Below are positions 1 to 8,426 of a DNA stretch of 64,000 bases, in pieces. Below the pieces are notes generated by a model. The model was not told the DNA's origin and searched no databases. It saw only the letters and a program-made list of their open reading frames with translations. Origin of the DNA: Terrimonas_B sp041743125 (GTDB lineage: Bacteria; Bacteroidota; Bacteroidia; Chitinophagales; Chitinophagaceae); the NCBI GenBank assembly GCA_041743125.1, contig JBGTNK010000197.1, positions 1-64,000 on the forward strand. Reading direction: 5' to 3'. Each line of letters begins with the position of its first letter. Positions within the stretch are counted from its first letter, which is position 1. Both the position numbers and the translations under genes were made by a program.

Positions 1-1
1 T

Positions 2-484
2 TCTTTCGGTCACGATGTTGAAACTGCTTACCTGATGCTGGAAGCTTCCCACACCCTGGGTTTGAAGAACGATACAACCACCATGAGAATTTCAAAACTT
101 ATGGTTGACCAGGCACTTGTAAACGGTTGGGATAATAAGAAAGGTGGATTTTATGATGAGGGATATTATTTCAAAAATAAAAAGGGGATTACCATAATAC
201 GAAATAGCAAGAACTGGTGGACACAGGCTGAAGGGTTAAATACTTTATTGCTCATGGCGAATCATTTTCCTAATGACCCGATGCGTTATTATGAAAAATT
301 TAAATTGATGTGGAAATACATTGATACGTACCTGATTGATCATAAACATGGCGATTGGTACGATGAGGGGCTGGACACCAGGCCGGACCGGAAAACAGCG
401 TTGAAGGGACATATATGGAAAGGCACCTACCATCATCTCCGTTCAATGGCCAATTGTGTAAAAATGTTACGGGATGTAAATTGA
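2..484 (+). CDS. AGE-family epimerase/isomerase, C-terminal part (cellobiose 2-epimerase-like)
   Basis: The frame is open from the first base of the window, so this is the last 160 residues of a protein of about 400; the ATG at 35 is internal. Visible motifs are GHDVETAYLMLEA near the start, NWWTQAEG in the middle and WKGTYHHLRS near the end. These are hallmarks of the (alpha/alpha)6-barrel N-acylglucosamine 2-epimerase/cellobiose 2-epimerase family, where the His of HD-E and the late His act in C2 epimerisation of the reducing sugar. The cellobiose 2-epimerase branch is favoured by GHD-E plus NWW, but substrate cannot be decided from this part. It converges on the oxidoreductase gene at 506. 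Confidence 0.85.
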   Translation, partial: SFGHDVETAYLMLEASHTLGLKNDTTTMRISKLMVDQALVNGWDNKKGGFYDEGYYFKNKKGITIIRNSKNWWTQAEGLNTLLLMANHFPNDPMRYYEKFKLMWKYIDTYLIDHKHGDWYDEGLDTRPDRKTALKGHIWKGTYHHLRSMANCVKMLRDVN

Positions 485-505
485 AAAACTATATTTTCAA
501 CTGGC

Positions 506-1495
506 TTACATTATAACAAACTTATTCTCCCTTGCGCTTTCCACTACCGCTTCTATCACTTTCATATTATTTACCGCATCTTCAAGTTGAGTGGGAACTT
601 TTTCATCATTTAAAATGGATGTGGATAACAGATCACACTGGATGGTGTATTGATTAGCTGTTTCAAATTGGATTTCCTGCTTCTCATCTTTTGTCTGCAA
701 CCAGATGCGGGTGGGGGTATCAAGCGGGGCATTAAATGGAATTTCTATTTCAATTCTCCCAAGGGTACCCAGAATATTTACACGCTGGTAAGGTGATAAC
801 TGGGTAGAGCAAGTGAATGTTGCATCGCCTGTTGAAAAATCAAGGATCCCGGATGCCGTCCGGTCCGTTTGAAAAATGGGATCATATTCAACAGCTCCAA
901 AAACCCGCACAGGTTCTCTGTCAAAAATGAACCTTGCCTGGGAAATGCAATAGCAACCTATATCCATAAGCCCACCGCCTCCAGTTTCTTTTTGATTACG
1001 GATATTAGCGGGGTCGGCATTGAAATAAGAAAAAAAAGATTGAATTGTTTTTAAATCACCGATCTTTTTTTCTTTTACTATCTTTTTTGCGTATACCCAT
1101 TGGGGATGAAAACGGTACATGAAGGCCTCCATAATTTTTAAATGAGGCAGTTGCATCGAAATATCCAGTAATTTTTTTGCTTCAGCAGATGAAAGCCCGA
1201 TCGGTTTTTCACACAATACATGTTTCCCGGAATGCAATGATCTTATTGCCCATTCCACATGCATGTGATTGGGCAGCGGAATATAAACCGCATCAATCTC
1301 CGGGTCGGTAAGTATTTTATCATAGGAATCGTAAACAACAGGAATATGAAGCCGCTGTGCTATTTGTTGAGCCTCTTCCCTATTGGCTGATGCAATAGCG
1401 GCCACTTCTCCAAACTGACTGGCTTGTATAGCAGGAATTACTTTTTCCCGGCCGATCTTAGCTGTACTCAATATTCCCCAGCGTACTTTTTTCAT
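506..1495 (-). CDS. Gfo/Idh/MocA family NAD(P)-dependent oxidoreductase
   Basis: A 329-residue protein of normal family length. The N-terminus (VRWGILSTAKIGREKVIPA) is the Rossmann beta-alpha-beta unit that binds NAD(P). CEKPIGLSSAEAKKLL near residue 95 carries the conserved EKP lysine. The C-terminal half is the alpha/beta substrate domain (MEAFMYRFHPQW, GGGGLMDIGCY). The family oxidises or reduces sugars and inositol-like substrates, and the YRFHPQW type resembles dimeric dihydrodiol dehydrogenase/xylose dehydrogenase-like members. It acts in the cytosol; the true substrate is unknown. It lies tail to tail with the epimerase gene, so a sugar role is plausible but inferred. Confidence 0.85.
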   Translation of the reverse strand: MKKVRWGILSTAKIGREKVIPAIQASQFGEVAAIASANREEAQQIAQRLHIPVVYDSYDKILTDPEIDAVYIPLPNHMHVEWAIRSLHSGKHVLCEKPIGLSSAEAKKLLDISMQLPHLKIMEAFMYRFHPQWVYAKKIVKEKKIGDLKTIQSFFSYFNADPANIRNQKETGGGGLMDIGCYCISQARFIFDREPVRVFGAVEYDPIFQTDRTASGILDFSTGDATFTCSTQLSPYQRVNILGTLGRIEIEIPFNAPLDTPTRIWLQTKDEKQEIQFETANQYTIQCDLLSTSILNDEKVPTQLEDAVNNMKVIEAVVESARENKFVIM

Positions 1496-1609
1496 TATGA
1501 AAATTTGTAAAATTTAAAATAGCCATTGTTCTGCGGATAGCCAATTATATTATTTCAGGGCTTAGTATGGTTATGAAGAATATCAAAACTTAAGCAGCAT
1601 AATTGCACA

Positions 1610-2485
1610 TTATACAAATTGCTTTATTATGTTCCTTGCTTTAGAGATATAATGGCCTCCAAATAAAATGGCATGAACCAGTAAGGGGTAAAGTTGCGTA
1701 AGTGGCAGGCGTTTTTGCCAGTCATTGGCCAGGGGATAAACTTCATTATATGCGTTATAGAACCGGACATCGAAACCACCAAATAATCTTGTCATTCCTA
1801 AATCCATTTCCCTGTGACCATAATACACAGCAGGATCGAAGATAGAAGCATACCCAAAAGAGTTTATTTTATAGTTACCACTCCATAAATCACCGTGCAA
1901 TAATGCCGGTGCTTCTTCGGGAAAAACCCCCTCTACATTTTTGCAAAGGGCATCAGCATCAGCCATGTCTCGTGGTGAAAAAACGCCGGTGTCAACCAAC
2001 TTTTCAACTAAAGGTATGATCCGGTTTTGTACATAAAACAAATGCCACGAATTGCATTTTGAATTGAATTGATTCAGGCTTCCGATATAATTATTTTCTT
2101 CCCAACCAAAATAGGACTGCTTGTGATGATGCAACCCGGCCAGCTCTTCCCCAAAAATTTTCCAAAAATGAATATTGGGTTTACCAGCTTCTATCCATTC
2201 GAGCAATAAATATTGCTGTTGGTTGACTATTCCTTTTTTAATGGCTCGTGGTACGGTAAGTTTATTCAATTGTTTGGAATATGATAATACAAGGGACAAT
2301 GCATTCAGGCCCTCCCATTCCTTATCAAACATTCGAGGAAAGCGGCTTGCGCTATTAATCTTTAAAAAAAACTTTGTATCGGAGCACTCCAAACAATAGG
2401 AGCTGTTGATATCGCCGCCATGCACTGCCTCATCGTTTTTTATTTTTAAACCGCAATCATCCAGGATGGGTTGAATGGACATCAT
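1610..2485 (-). CDS. Fructosamine kinase family protein
   Basis: A 291-residue protein of the usual length for fructosamine-3-kinase-like enzymes. The kinase-like fold is shown by LLLEWIEAG (hinge) and the catalytic loop HGDLWSGNY near residue 200, followed by FDPAVYYGHREMDLGMT, which contains the metal-binding Asp and the family signature. These enzymes phosphorylate ketosamines on glycated proteins, leading to deglycation; bacterial members may prefer ribulosamines. The stop of the upstream gene (DUF2905, 2490) is 4 bases from its start, so the two are probably co-transcribed. Confidence 0.88.
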   Translation of the reverse strand: MMSIQPILDDCGLKIKNDEAVHGGDINSSYCLECSDTKFFLKINSASRFPRMFDKEWEGLNALSLVLSYSKQLNKLTVPRAIKKGIVNQQQYLLLEWIEAGKPNIHFWKIFGEELAGLHHHKQSYFGWEENNYIGSLNQFNSKCNSWHLFYVQNRIIPLVEKLVDTGVFSPRDMADADALCKNVEGVFPEEAPALLHGDLWSGNYKINSFGYASIFDPAVYYGHREMDLGMTRLFGGFDVRFYNAYNEVYPLANDWQKRLPLTQLYPLLVHAILFGGHYISKARNIIKQFV

Positions 2486-2489
2486 GTTA

Positions 2490-2717
2490 TCAGGGAAAGA
2501 AACGTTTTATAATATTAATTACCAAGGTTACCAGTATACTGATTATGATCATTGTTGCCAGGGGAAAATAAAACTTGAAATTTTCTTTCTCTACCCGGAT
2601 ATCACCGGGAAGCCGCCCCATCCAGTGTAGTTTGTCATGAAAAAAATAAACTATTCCTCCTGTAATTACGATCAACAATCCTATTACCATGATCCATTTC
2701 CCGGTTTCACTATTCAT
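2490..2717 (-). CDS. DUF2905 small membrane protein
   Basis: A 75-residue protein with two transmembrane helices (about residues 8-25 and 50-68) separated by a short loop containing WMGRLPGDIRVEKENFKFYFP. The LPGDI-x-V-E-x-xN-F-xFYFP pattern and overall size match the DUF2905 family of bacterial inner-membrane proteins, whose function is unknown. It sits immediately upstream of the fructosamine kinase gene with a 4-base gap. Confidence 0.85.
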   Translation of the reverse strand: MNSETGKWIMVIGLLIVITGGIVYFFHDKLHWMGRLPGDIRVEKENFKFYFPLATMIIISILVTLVINIIKRFFP

Positions 2718-2774
2718 ATGAAAAATTATTTAAGAACTTAGTTTTTCTTTTTGTAAAAATAGACCACAATTATT

Positions 2775-3890
2775 TTACCGTATTTTATTCAAATGCAAAA
2801 AAGACTGAATAGTGGAACTAAGTTGAGGTGAAAGCGAAATTTCTTTAATGGCATAATCAAAAGCTCCCGCCAATTGCAGTGCATCTGGTAAAGAAAAGTT
2901 TTCCTGCGGTAAAGCGAAAGCAATTTTCCTTTGAGTGAGATGGCGGGCAATATATTCTTGTTCGGTCTGGCCTGGAGTGGCAATCAGTATAGATTTTTTG
3001 CCAAGTCTTAAAATATCCATCACTGTAGAATAACCGCTGCGGCTGATTACATAATCAGCACACTGCATTTCTGTATTGTATTCCTCCGTGGGCAGATGAT
3101 TATAAAACCGTATGTCATTTGTAGAAGGAATAAGCGAAGTACTTGCGGGCATTCCTCTGACAATACAGGCAGAACCACCATAATGGACAATATCCTTTAT
3201 TATTATGTTCTCTAATTGGGTGCGTTGAGGTTCCGGGCCTGACAATGAAATAAAAAGGTGATTCTTTTTTACACTGTTGTTCAACTTCTTTAACCTCGAG
3301 AGTATACCCAGGTAATGTACAGGAATAGCAGGTAAGTTATGCGGATGAGATAATTCTCCTGCCCAACCATACTCCTTTTCTTCATCAGGTATCCAGCATT
3401 GGGAGAAGCGATTAATAAAGCGATAATTTAATTTTTGGATAAATTGATCACTCCACTTTCCACCTGTTTTGATTGAAAGCTGGTGGGTAACAATGGCACA
3501 AGGAACTTGCGGATGATAAAAGCCATATCGGTTATCGGAAATAATAAAATCGAAATGGTACTGTTCTACTGCTTTTTTCAGCCAGGCATTTTCATGCCGG
3601 ATACTGGTCAAAATGCGGGGAACCTGCAAAATAATTGACTTAATAAACCCCAGCCTGGGATTGCCATAAGCCACCCGGTATCCTTTCAGAGTCAAAAAAG
3701 AGAGATTAGGGAACTCTTTTTTTAGTACCAATTCCTGGGCTCCTTCACCGGCTATCCAAACCTGGCCGCCCTCCTTTAAAAGCTCGTAAATTAAAGGAAT
3801 ACAACGGGTAGCGTGGCCTAATCCCCAATCCAGCGGAGCAATCAGTATGCGTGGTTTCCCTGTATCTTTTACTGCCAGGTCAGGGGTCAT
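2775..3890 (-). CDS. MurG-like glycosyltransferase family protein (GT28/GTB type)
   Basis: A 371-residue GT-B fold protein. The N-terminus RILIAPLDWGLGHATRCIP is the glycine-rich acceptor-side loop typical of MurG-related and TIGR00661-type transferases. The C-terminal half has ISLSGPEPQRTQ, the start of the nucleotide-sugar domain, and ADYVISRSGYSTVMDILRLGKKSILIATPGQTEQEYIA, the donor-binding region in which Ser/Gly and the PGQTEQ loop contact the UDP-sugar. No signal peptide or transmembrane span is seen; such enzymes work at the inner face of the membrane. Donor and acceptor are unknown. It is divergent from the small lipoprotein gene at 3966. Confidence 0.8.
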   Translation of the reverse strand: MTPDLAVKDTGKPRILIAPLDWGLGHATRCIPLIYELLKEGGQVWIAGEGAQELVLKKEFPNLSFLTLKGYRVAYGNPRLGFIKSIILQVPRILTSIRHENAWLKKAVEQYHFDFIISDNRYGFYHPQVPCAIVTHQLSIKTGGKWSDQFIQKLNYRFINRFSQCWIPDEEKEYGWAGELSHPHNLPAIPVHYLGILSRLKKLNNSVKKNHLFISLSGPEPQRTQLENIIIKDIVHYGGSACIVRGMPASTSLIPSTNDIRFYNHLPTEEYNTEMQCADYVISRSGYSTVMDILRLGKKSILIATPGQTEQEYIARHLTQRKIAFALPQENFSLPDALQLAGAFDYAIKEISLSPQLSSTIQSFLHLNKIR

Positions 3891-3965
3891 GTTAATATTT
3901 CTTATTTTTCATCCAACTGCATACTAATTACTATGTAAAATAGTTATAATTTAGAAATTCAAAAT

Positions 3966-4109
3966 ATGAAGAACATTAATAGGATTTCTCTGTTATTTTT
4001 GTTGTCCGGAATGATATTTATTTCTTCCTGTAGTCGTAATTATTATTCAGGGTCAGGTAAAGGCAGCAATTGTGGTTGTCCAAGTCATAAAGGGATGTCC
4101 GGATATTAA
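3966..4109 (+). CDS. Small putative lipoprotein (47 aa), cysteine- and glycine-rich
   Basis: Start at ATG 3966, stop TAA 4107-4109; the product has 47 residues. It begins MKNIN, followed by a hydrophobic stretch to about residue 19 and the lipobox-like end ISSC, so Cys22 would be lipidated. The mature peptide is only about 26 residues: RNYYSG, Gly/Ser rich, then NCGCPSHKGMSGY. I do not recognise a named family, although similar tiny lipoproteins with a CGCP-type tail are familiar from Bacteroidota. The CGC motif and His could bind metal or form a disulfide (inference). The next gene starts 12 bases downstream, suggesting co-transcription. Confidence 0.6.
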   Translation: MKNINRISLLFLLSGMIFISSCSRNYYSGSGKGSNCGCPSHKGMSGY

Positions 4110-4121
4110 AATTTTTGTGAG

Positions 4122-4364
4122 ATGAAAATACCAAACCGAGATCTGTTAGTATTACTGAAAAGTGAATTCATGAGTAAACAGGCCATTGAGCAGGAAGTGG
4201 AATGCCTTAATGATATGCTTCGATGTACGGAATCAGATGAACAATTTTGCATTGCTCATGAATTGGTCAATCGAAATAAAATCACCTCTAATTATAAGAA
4301 GATCTTAAATGCTATCCGATTTACCGAATTGAAAAAGTTCCGGTTTTTGATCAATAAGAATTGA
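4122..4364 (+). CDS. Hypothetical protein (80 aa)
   Basis: An 80-residue, mostly helical, charged protein with two cysteines (LRCTESDEQFC). No signal peptide, transmembrane span or family recognised. It follows the tiny lipoprotein gene by 12 bases and is followed by a strong hairpin terminator at 4392, which supports it as the last gene of a short two-gene transcript. Confidence 0.55.
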   Translation: MKIPNRDLLVLLKSEFMSKQAIEQEVECLNDMLRCTESDEQFCIAHELVNRNKITSNYKKILNAIRFTELKKFRFLINKN

Positions 4365-4391
4365 AGTGCTTCTTTTTTTAAAATAATTATT

Positions 4392-4420
4392 AGAGGAAAG
4401 AATGATTCATTCTTTCCTCT
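4392..4420. terminator. Bidirectional terminator hairpin between convergent genes
   Basis: A perfect 14-base inverted repeat (arm AGAGGAAAGAATGA) with almost no separate loop, so the tip will open. It is followed by TTCTTTTT on the plus strand and by an AT-rich TAATAATTATTTT on the minus strand. It lies between the 80-aa gene and the converging aminotransferase gene and can serve both. Confidence 0.75.
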
Positions 4421-4443
4421 TTCTTTTTAAGGTATCCTTACGA

Positions 4444-5700
4444 TCAATCCAGGTTTTTTAAAGCGGCCCGCAACTTACCGATCATTTCAGATATTTCCTC
4501 CTTTTTACAGGTCCCTATACTCAACCTGTACCAGGCAGAATTGCGGCTGGCTCCAAAAGCATAAAATGGAACCACAGCCAGACTAGCTTCATTTAATATA
4601 TAATTTGTTACATCGCTTTGTTCAGCTAATACTTTCCCGGTACTGGTTTTTTTTCCGGCTAGGTCAATTTTTATAGTAAGGTAAATAGCTGCTTCGGGTG
4701 CAATTGCATCTACAGCAAAACCTTCATTTTTTAAGGTTACAAATGCATCATATATGATTCGAAGCCTTTCTTCAATCTCCTTTTTAAAGTTGGCAAGCCA
4801 ATCCTTAATATTATCGGACTTCGCCAGATAGCCGGCCACGGCCTTTTGTTCTGCATTAGGAGCCCAGGCACCTACGTGAGTAAGTATCGCTTTCATTTTA
4901 TTGATGATGGGAGCCGGACCCAGGCTCCATCCTACTCTGACACCAGTGGCAGCAAATACTTTACTGATAGCATCAATGAATATCGTATAGTCACGCATTT
5001 CGCTCCGCAGGGAAACAGGATTATAATGAATTATATCACCATAGGTGAGGTGCCAGTACATTTGATCGTACATGACGTATAATTTTTTTTCATTTTCTCC
5101 CCGACGGTTATTTTCTTCCAATACCAGGTCGCAGATGGATTCCAGATCATGTTTTCGGAAGGTGGTTCCGGTGGGATTTTGAGGTGAACACAAAGCAATG
5201 AGGGCGGCTTCCCTGATATAAGGTTTTATATCATCGGCCGATGGCATAAAATTATTTTCAGCCTTGGCCTCTACTACTAAATGTTCTCCTTCCACAAAAT
5301 GAGTATAATGATTATTATTCCAGCTGGGTACCGCGTAGATTATCTTATCCCCTTTATCACAGATGGCCCGAAAGACGGCATAGATCAACGGCCTGCCACC
5401 GGCTGCTACTAATACTTCATTTGCATTATAATCCAGATCTTCCATCTTTTTTGTAAAGGATACGATGGCTTCACGCAGATCAGGATTTCCTTCTGCTGAC
5501 GGGTAATTTGTAAAATGTTTCCGGTAAGCGTCAATAATGGCATCTTCCAGTTCTTTAGGAATTGGAAAAAGGGAAGGATCAAAATCCCCAACCGTAAAAT
5601 TATAAATGTGTTCACCCTGGCGGATCTTTTCCCTGATCTCGCCTCCCAATTTTACTATTTCAGACCCAATTAATGTTTCTGATAAATGTGATAGTTTCAT
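4444..5700 (-). CDS. Pyridoxal phosphate-dependent aminotransferase (class I/II)
   Basis: A 418-residue fold-type I aminotransferase. Visible are VAAGGRPLIYAVFRAI (PLP phosphate region), CSPQNPTGTTF (the substrate-carboxylate Asn loop), YVMYDQMYWHLTY (Asp/Tyr contacting the PLP ring), and DAISKVFAATGVRVGW, which holds the Schiff-base lysine and the phosphate-binding Arg. The late YRLSIGTC provides the substrate-binding Arg. Aspartate/aromatic-type specificity is likely but not decided. A promoter-like TACTTTTG lies at 5757-5750, about 50 bases upstream of the start. Confidence 0.88.
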   Translation of the reverse strand: MKLSHLSETLIGSEIVKLGGEIREKIRQGEHIYNFTVGDFDPSLFPIPKELEDAIIDAYRKHFTNYPSAEGNPDLREAIVSFTKKMEDLDYNANEVLVAAGGRPLIYAVFRAICDKGDKIIYAVPSWNNNHYTHFVEGEHLVVEAKAENNFMPSADDIKPYIREAALIALCSPQNPTGTTFRKHDLESICDLVLEENNRRGENEKKLYVMYDQMYWHLTYGDIIHYNPVSLRSEMRDYTIFIDAISKVFAATGVRVGWSLGPAPIINKMKAILTHVGAWAPNAEQKAVAGYLAKSDNIKDWLANFKKEIEERLRIIYDAFVTLKNEGFAVDAIAPEAAIYLTIKIDLAGKKTSTGKVLAEQSDVTNYILNEASLAVVPFYAFGASRNSAWYRLSIGTCKKEEISEMIGKLRAALKNLD

Positions 5701-5860
5701 TCCTTTAATTTAATTCTTCAAATATTTTATTCCGGGATTTATGCTGCCCCAAAAGTATGATTCATGCCAATACCAATAGAAAGAAAGGATATGAGCGGCT
5801 CAAAAATATTAATCCTATACGATCGAAATGAGAATTGACAGGGTTTAATGGTTTTTTTTC

Positions 5861-5891
5861 TTTATAAAAAAGCTCCCTCGTTAAAGGGAGC
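5861..5891 (-). terminator. Rho-independent terminator after msrB
   Basis: On the minus strand GCTCCCT, a 6-base loop, then AGGGAGC followed by TTTTTTATAAAG. It starts 25 bases downstream of the msrB stop codon. Confidence 0.8.
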
Positions 5892-5915
5892 ATTGAAGTT
5901 TAAAAAGATCGAATA

Positions 5916-6488
5916 TTATTTGGAATCTTGATTGTATTGTTTTTCCGCTTGCTTTGCTTTTTCAAAATCAAGAACTACCCCATTAATGCAATACCTCAGA
6001 CCTGTTGGCGGCGGGCCATCATCAAATACATGACCCAGGTGAGATTTGCAACGGCCACATTCTACTTCTGTCCTGGACATCCCTAATGTATTATCCGGCG
6101 TATAAATGATACTGCTCTTGCTGATGGGCTCATAGAAGCTGGGCCATCCGCATCCGCTCTCAAATTTTGTATCACTTTTAAAAAGCGCATTTCCACATAC
6201 AGCGCAATAATAAGTTCCCTTATCTTTCAAAGTTTCATAAGGACTTGTCCAGGGTCTTTCCGTACCTTTTTGCCGGGCCACCCTGAAAACATCTTTTGGT
6301 AATATTTTTGCCCATTCACTATCGCTGATATCCACTTTAGTTGTATCAGTATTGGAATAAACGGGATGCTTTTTTTGGTTATTATCCATAATTACATTTT
6401 TTGTTGTGGGTGAATTGGATTGTGAATAGCTGCATTGTTGCAGCATGCCGGCAAATAATAGAATCAGGATGGTTCTGGTTGTTGTCAT
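5916..6488 (-). CDS. msrB: Peptide-methionine (R)-S-oxide reductase MsrB, lipoprotein form
   Basis: A complete MsrB domain (about residues 55-185) reduces methionine-R-sulfoxide in proteins. Motifs are SEWAKILPKDVFRVARQKGTE near its start, GCGWPSFYEPI, two CxxC zinc sites (CAVC, CGRC), and GLRYCINGVVLDF with the catalytic Cys. I chose the ATG at 6488 over the longer frame (6566): it begins with a lipoprotein signal (MTTTRTILILLFAGMLQQC), and a TAAATTTG promoter element at 6510-6503 would put the transcript start just upstream. The enzyme is therefore probably lipidated and exported, acting in envelope oxidative repair. Length 190 aa. Confidence 0.93.
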   Translation of the reverse strand: MTTTRTILILLFAGMLQQCSYSQSNSPTTKNVIMDNNQKKHPVYSNTDTTKVDISDSEWAKILPKDVFRVARQKGTERPWTSPYETLKDKGTYYCAVCGNALFKSDTKFESGCGWPSFYEPISKSSIIYTPDNTLGMSRTEVECGRCKSHLGHVFDDGPPPTGLRYCINGVVLDFEKAKQAEKQYNQDSK

Positions 6489-6666
6489 GATTAATTGTTT
6501 AACAAATTTACGATAAGCTTGTTTGGATGGTTTGTCTGGGGCCTGATAAATGGGCTGGCTTAACAAATTATTCCCATAAGGTGAAATTCGATCAAAAACC
6601 TCCTAACCCGGGGATTATTAAGCTCTCTACATTATATTTGTCGCTCACCAAGATCAAATTGTGAGA

Positions 6667-7245
6667 ATGTTTAATGTTATCCTGTTTGGCCCCCCGGGAA
6701 GCGGAAAAGGTACACAATCAGAAAAGCTGGTAGAAAAGTACAAATTTGTGCACCTGTCCACAGGCGACCTTTTAAGAAAAGAAAGACAGTTGAAGACTCC
6801 TTTAGGAATTGAAGCCCAATTATTTATTGATAAGGGCCAATTGGTTCCGGACGAGGTGGTTATAGGTATGATTAGTTCAGCACTTGATGAAAATCCAGAT
6901 GCCCGCGGATTTTTATTTGATGGATTCCCCAGAACGGTAGCGCAAGCTGAGGCTTTAGATAAATTGTTGGACCTAAAAAGGTCAGAAATTTCTTTAGTTC
7001 TTTTTTTAGAGGTGAATGAGGATGAGTTGATAAGAAGATTAGTGCATAGAGGCAAAACTTCGGGTAGAAGTGATGATGCTGATGAGAATATCCAGAGAAA
7101 AAGGCAAGAAGTATATAAAAATGAAACATTACCGGTGGCTGCTCATTATTCCAAAGCAAAAAAAGTTGTTCATATAAATGGAATCGGAGGACTGGACGAA
7201 ATTTTTTCCCGCCTGTGTACGCTGATTGATAAAAAGAATAATTAG
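6667..7245 (+). CDS. adk: Adenylate kinase
   Basis: AMP + ATP to 2 ADP in the cytosol. The P-loop GPPGSGKGTQ is at residues 8-17, DGFPRTVAQAEAL is the AMP-binding/Arg segment, and HRGKTSGRSDD near residue 135 is a short LID, so this is the short form without the zinc-binding LID insert. I prefer ATG 6667 (192 aa) to the GTG two codons earlier because the mature family begins just before the hydrophobic VILFGPPG strand. A TATATTTG promoter element at 6633-6640 lies 26 bases upstream. Confidence 0.96.
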   Translation: MFNVILFGPPGSGKGTQSEKLVEKYKFVHLSTGDLLRKERQLKTPLGIEAQLFIDKGQLVPDEVVIGMISSALDENPDARGFLFDGFPRTVAQAEALDKLLDLKRSEISLVLFLEVNEDELIRRLVHRGKTSGRSDDADENIQRKRQEVYKNETLPVAAHYSKAKKVVHINGIGGLDEIFSRLCTLIDKKNN

Positions 7246-7305
7246 TTCAGTGGTTTCTTGTTAACCAGTTGAATAGAATCATCAATTGCAGGTAAAAAAT
7301 GCAGT

Positions 7306-7785
7306 ATGAGTTTTGAAAAGGAAAACTTTTTAAGGACAAAGTTTATTTCTTATTTACAGCGATTGGATCCGGCTACGCCCCCTCGTTGGGGAAAAATGTC
7401 TGTGCAACAGATGGTAGAACATTTTAGTGGCGACGCCATAAGAAATGCAAGCGGACGTCTTAAAATAGAAACAATAGTTACGAATCCCGAACAGCTTCCG
7501 CGTATGCGGGAATTTTTAATGAGTGATAAGCCGTTTAAAGAAAATACTATAAACCCCTTGCTTGGAAAGGAACCTGCCCCGCTCCGGTATAAAACCATCC
7601 AGGCTGCAATTGGCGCCCTGCAACAAGAGTTGATTTATTTCTTTGAAGCATTTGAAAAAGATGAGCACTTAATAACCCGTAACCCGTTTTTCGGAGACCT
7701 TAATTTTGAGCAAAGTGTCCACCTGCTCCACAAACATGCTTTACATCATCTCCGGCAGTTTGGTGTAGAACCCCTGGATTCCTAA
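7306..7785 (+). CDS. DinB/YfiT-like superfamily protein (DUF1569-like)
   Basis: A 159-residue helical protein. WGKMSVQQMVEHFSGDAIRNASG and the late HLLHKHALHHLRQFGVEP have the His spacing of DinB-fold metal-binding four-helix bundles. DUF1569-type members are thiol transferase or hydrolase relatives whose substrates are mostly unknown. Its gene is 60 bases downstream of adk and its stop overlaps the stop of the converging lipoprotein gene by 4 bases. In many Bacteroidota a protein of this type sits beside paaZ, as here, but a link to phenylacetate is only contextual. Confidence 0.65.
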   Translation: MSFEKENFLRTKFISYLQRLDPATPPRWGKMSVQQMVEHFSGDAIRNASGRLKIETIVTNPEQLPRMREFLMSDKPFKENTINPLLGKEPAPLRYKTIQAAIGALQQELIYFFEAFEKDEHLITRNPFFGDLNFEQSVHLLHKHALHHLRQFGVEPLDS

Positions 7786-8258
7786 AATTTATCTTTCAAC
7801 AACGAATCAGCTTTTTCCAGGCCATTTAAAATTGCATCTTTTACTTTTGCTACTTTCATTTTTTCTGATTCCAGGTACCTGATCCTTTCTTCCTTATTAT
7901 TTATTGCGGAGTCCATATTAAATTCCTGCATCCATTTGTTCATAGCCATCTCCGCATAGCTCAACTCCTTTTGCAGGCTATCCAATTTTACTTTAAGTGG
8001 CATGGCAACTTGTTTTGCCTTCGATGGCAAGTTTTCAATTGAATCCAGCAATCGGCGGGTGGTCTGCTCCGCTTTGGTAAGGCGTCCCATCTTTGACATG
8101 CCGGTTATGTGATCATCATCGACATCCTTCAAAAGACTGTCCGTAGCTGTTTTAGGTTCCCGGGAGTTATATTCGTTTACTTTATTTTCTGAGTTATTAC
8201 AGGCGGCCAGGACGCCTAACAAAAATACGATCAGAGTTATTTGAATTGTCTTCATCAT
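7782..8258 (-). CDS. Putative lipoprotein, helical (158 aa)
   Basis: The N-terminus has a lipoprotein signal ending LLGVLAAC, with the lipidated Cys at about residue 20. The rest is highly charged and helical, with likely coiled-coil stretches (residues 60-155: LTKAEQTTRRLLDSIENL, EKMKVAKVKDAILNGLEKAD). No enzymatic motif. It is predicted to be anchored in the envelope. Function unknown. It is convergent with, and overlaps by 4 bases, the DinB-like gene. Confidence 0.65.
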   Translation of the reverse strand: MMKTIQITLIVFLLGVLAACNNSENKVNEYNSREPKTATDSLLKDVDDDHITGMSKMGRLTKAEQTTRRLLDSIENLPSKAKQVAMPLKVKLDSLQKELSYAEMAMNKWMQEFNMDSAINNKEERIRYLESEKMKVAKVKDAILNGLEKADSLLKDKF

Positions 8259-8426
8259 GATCTTAGTTTTTCTTAGCTATTAAATTGTGTTTAAGTTGAA
8301 TTTCGGTCATCAAAGGTAATTTCATTATCGGTATCCATAAAAACTGCTATATCGATAACCTGTATTTTTGTAAACCAAAATAATAAGCAGGGAAAGCCAC
8401 TTGTTTTTTTAAAAAGATTTTCATTT

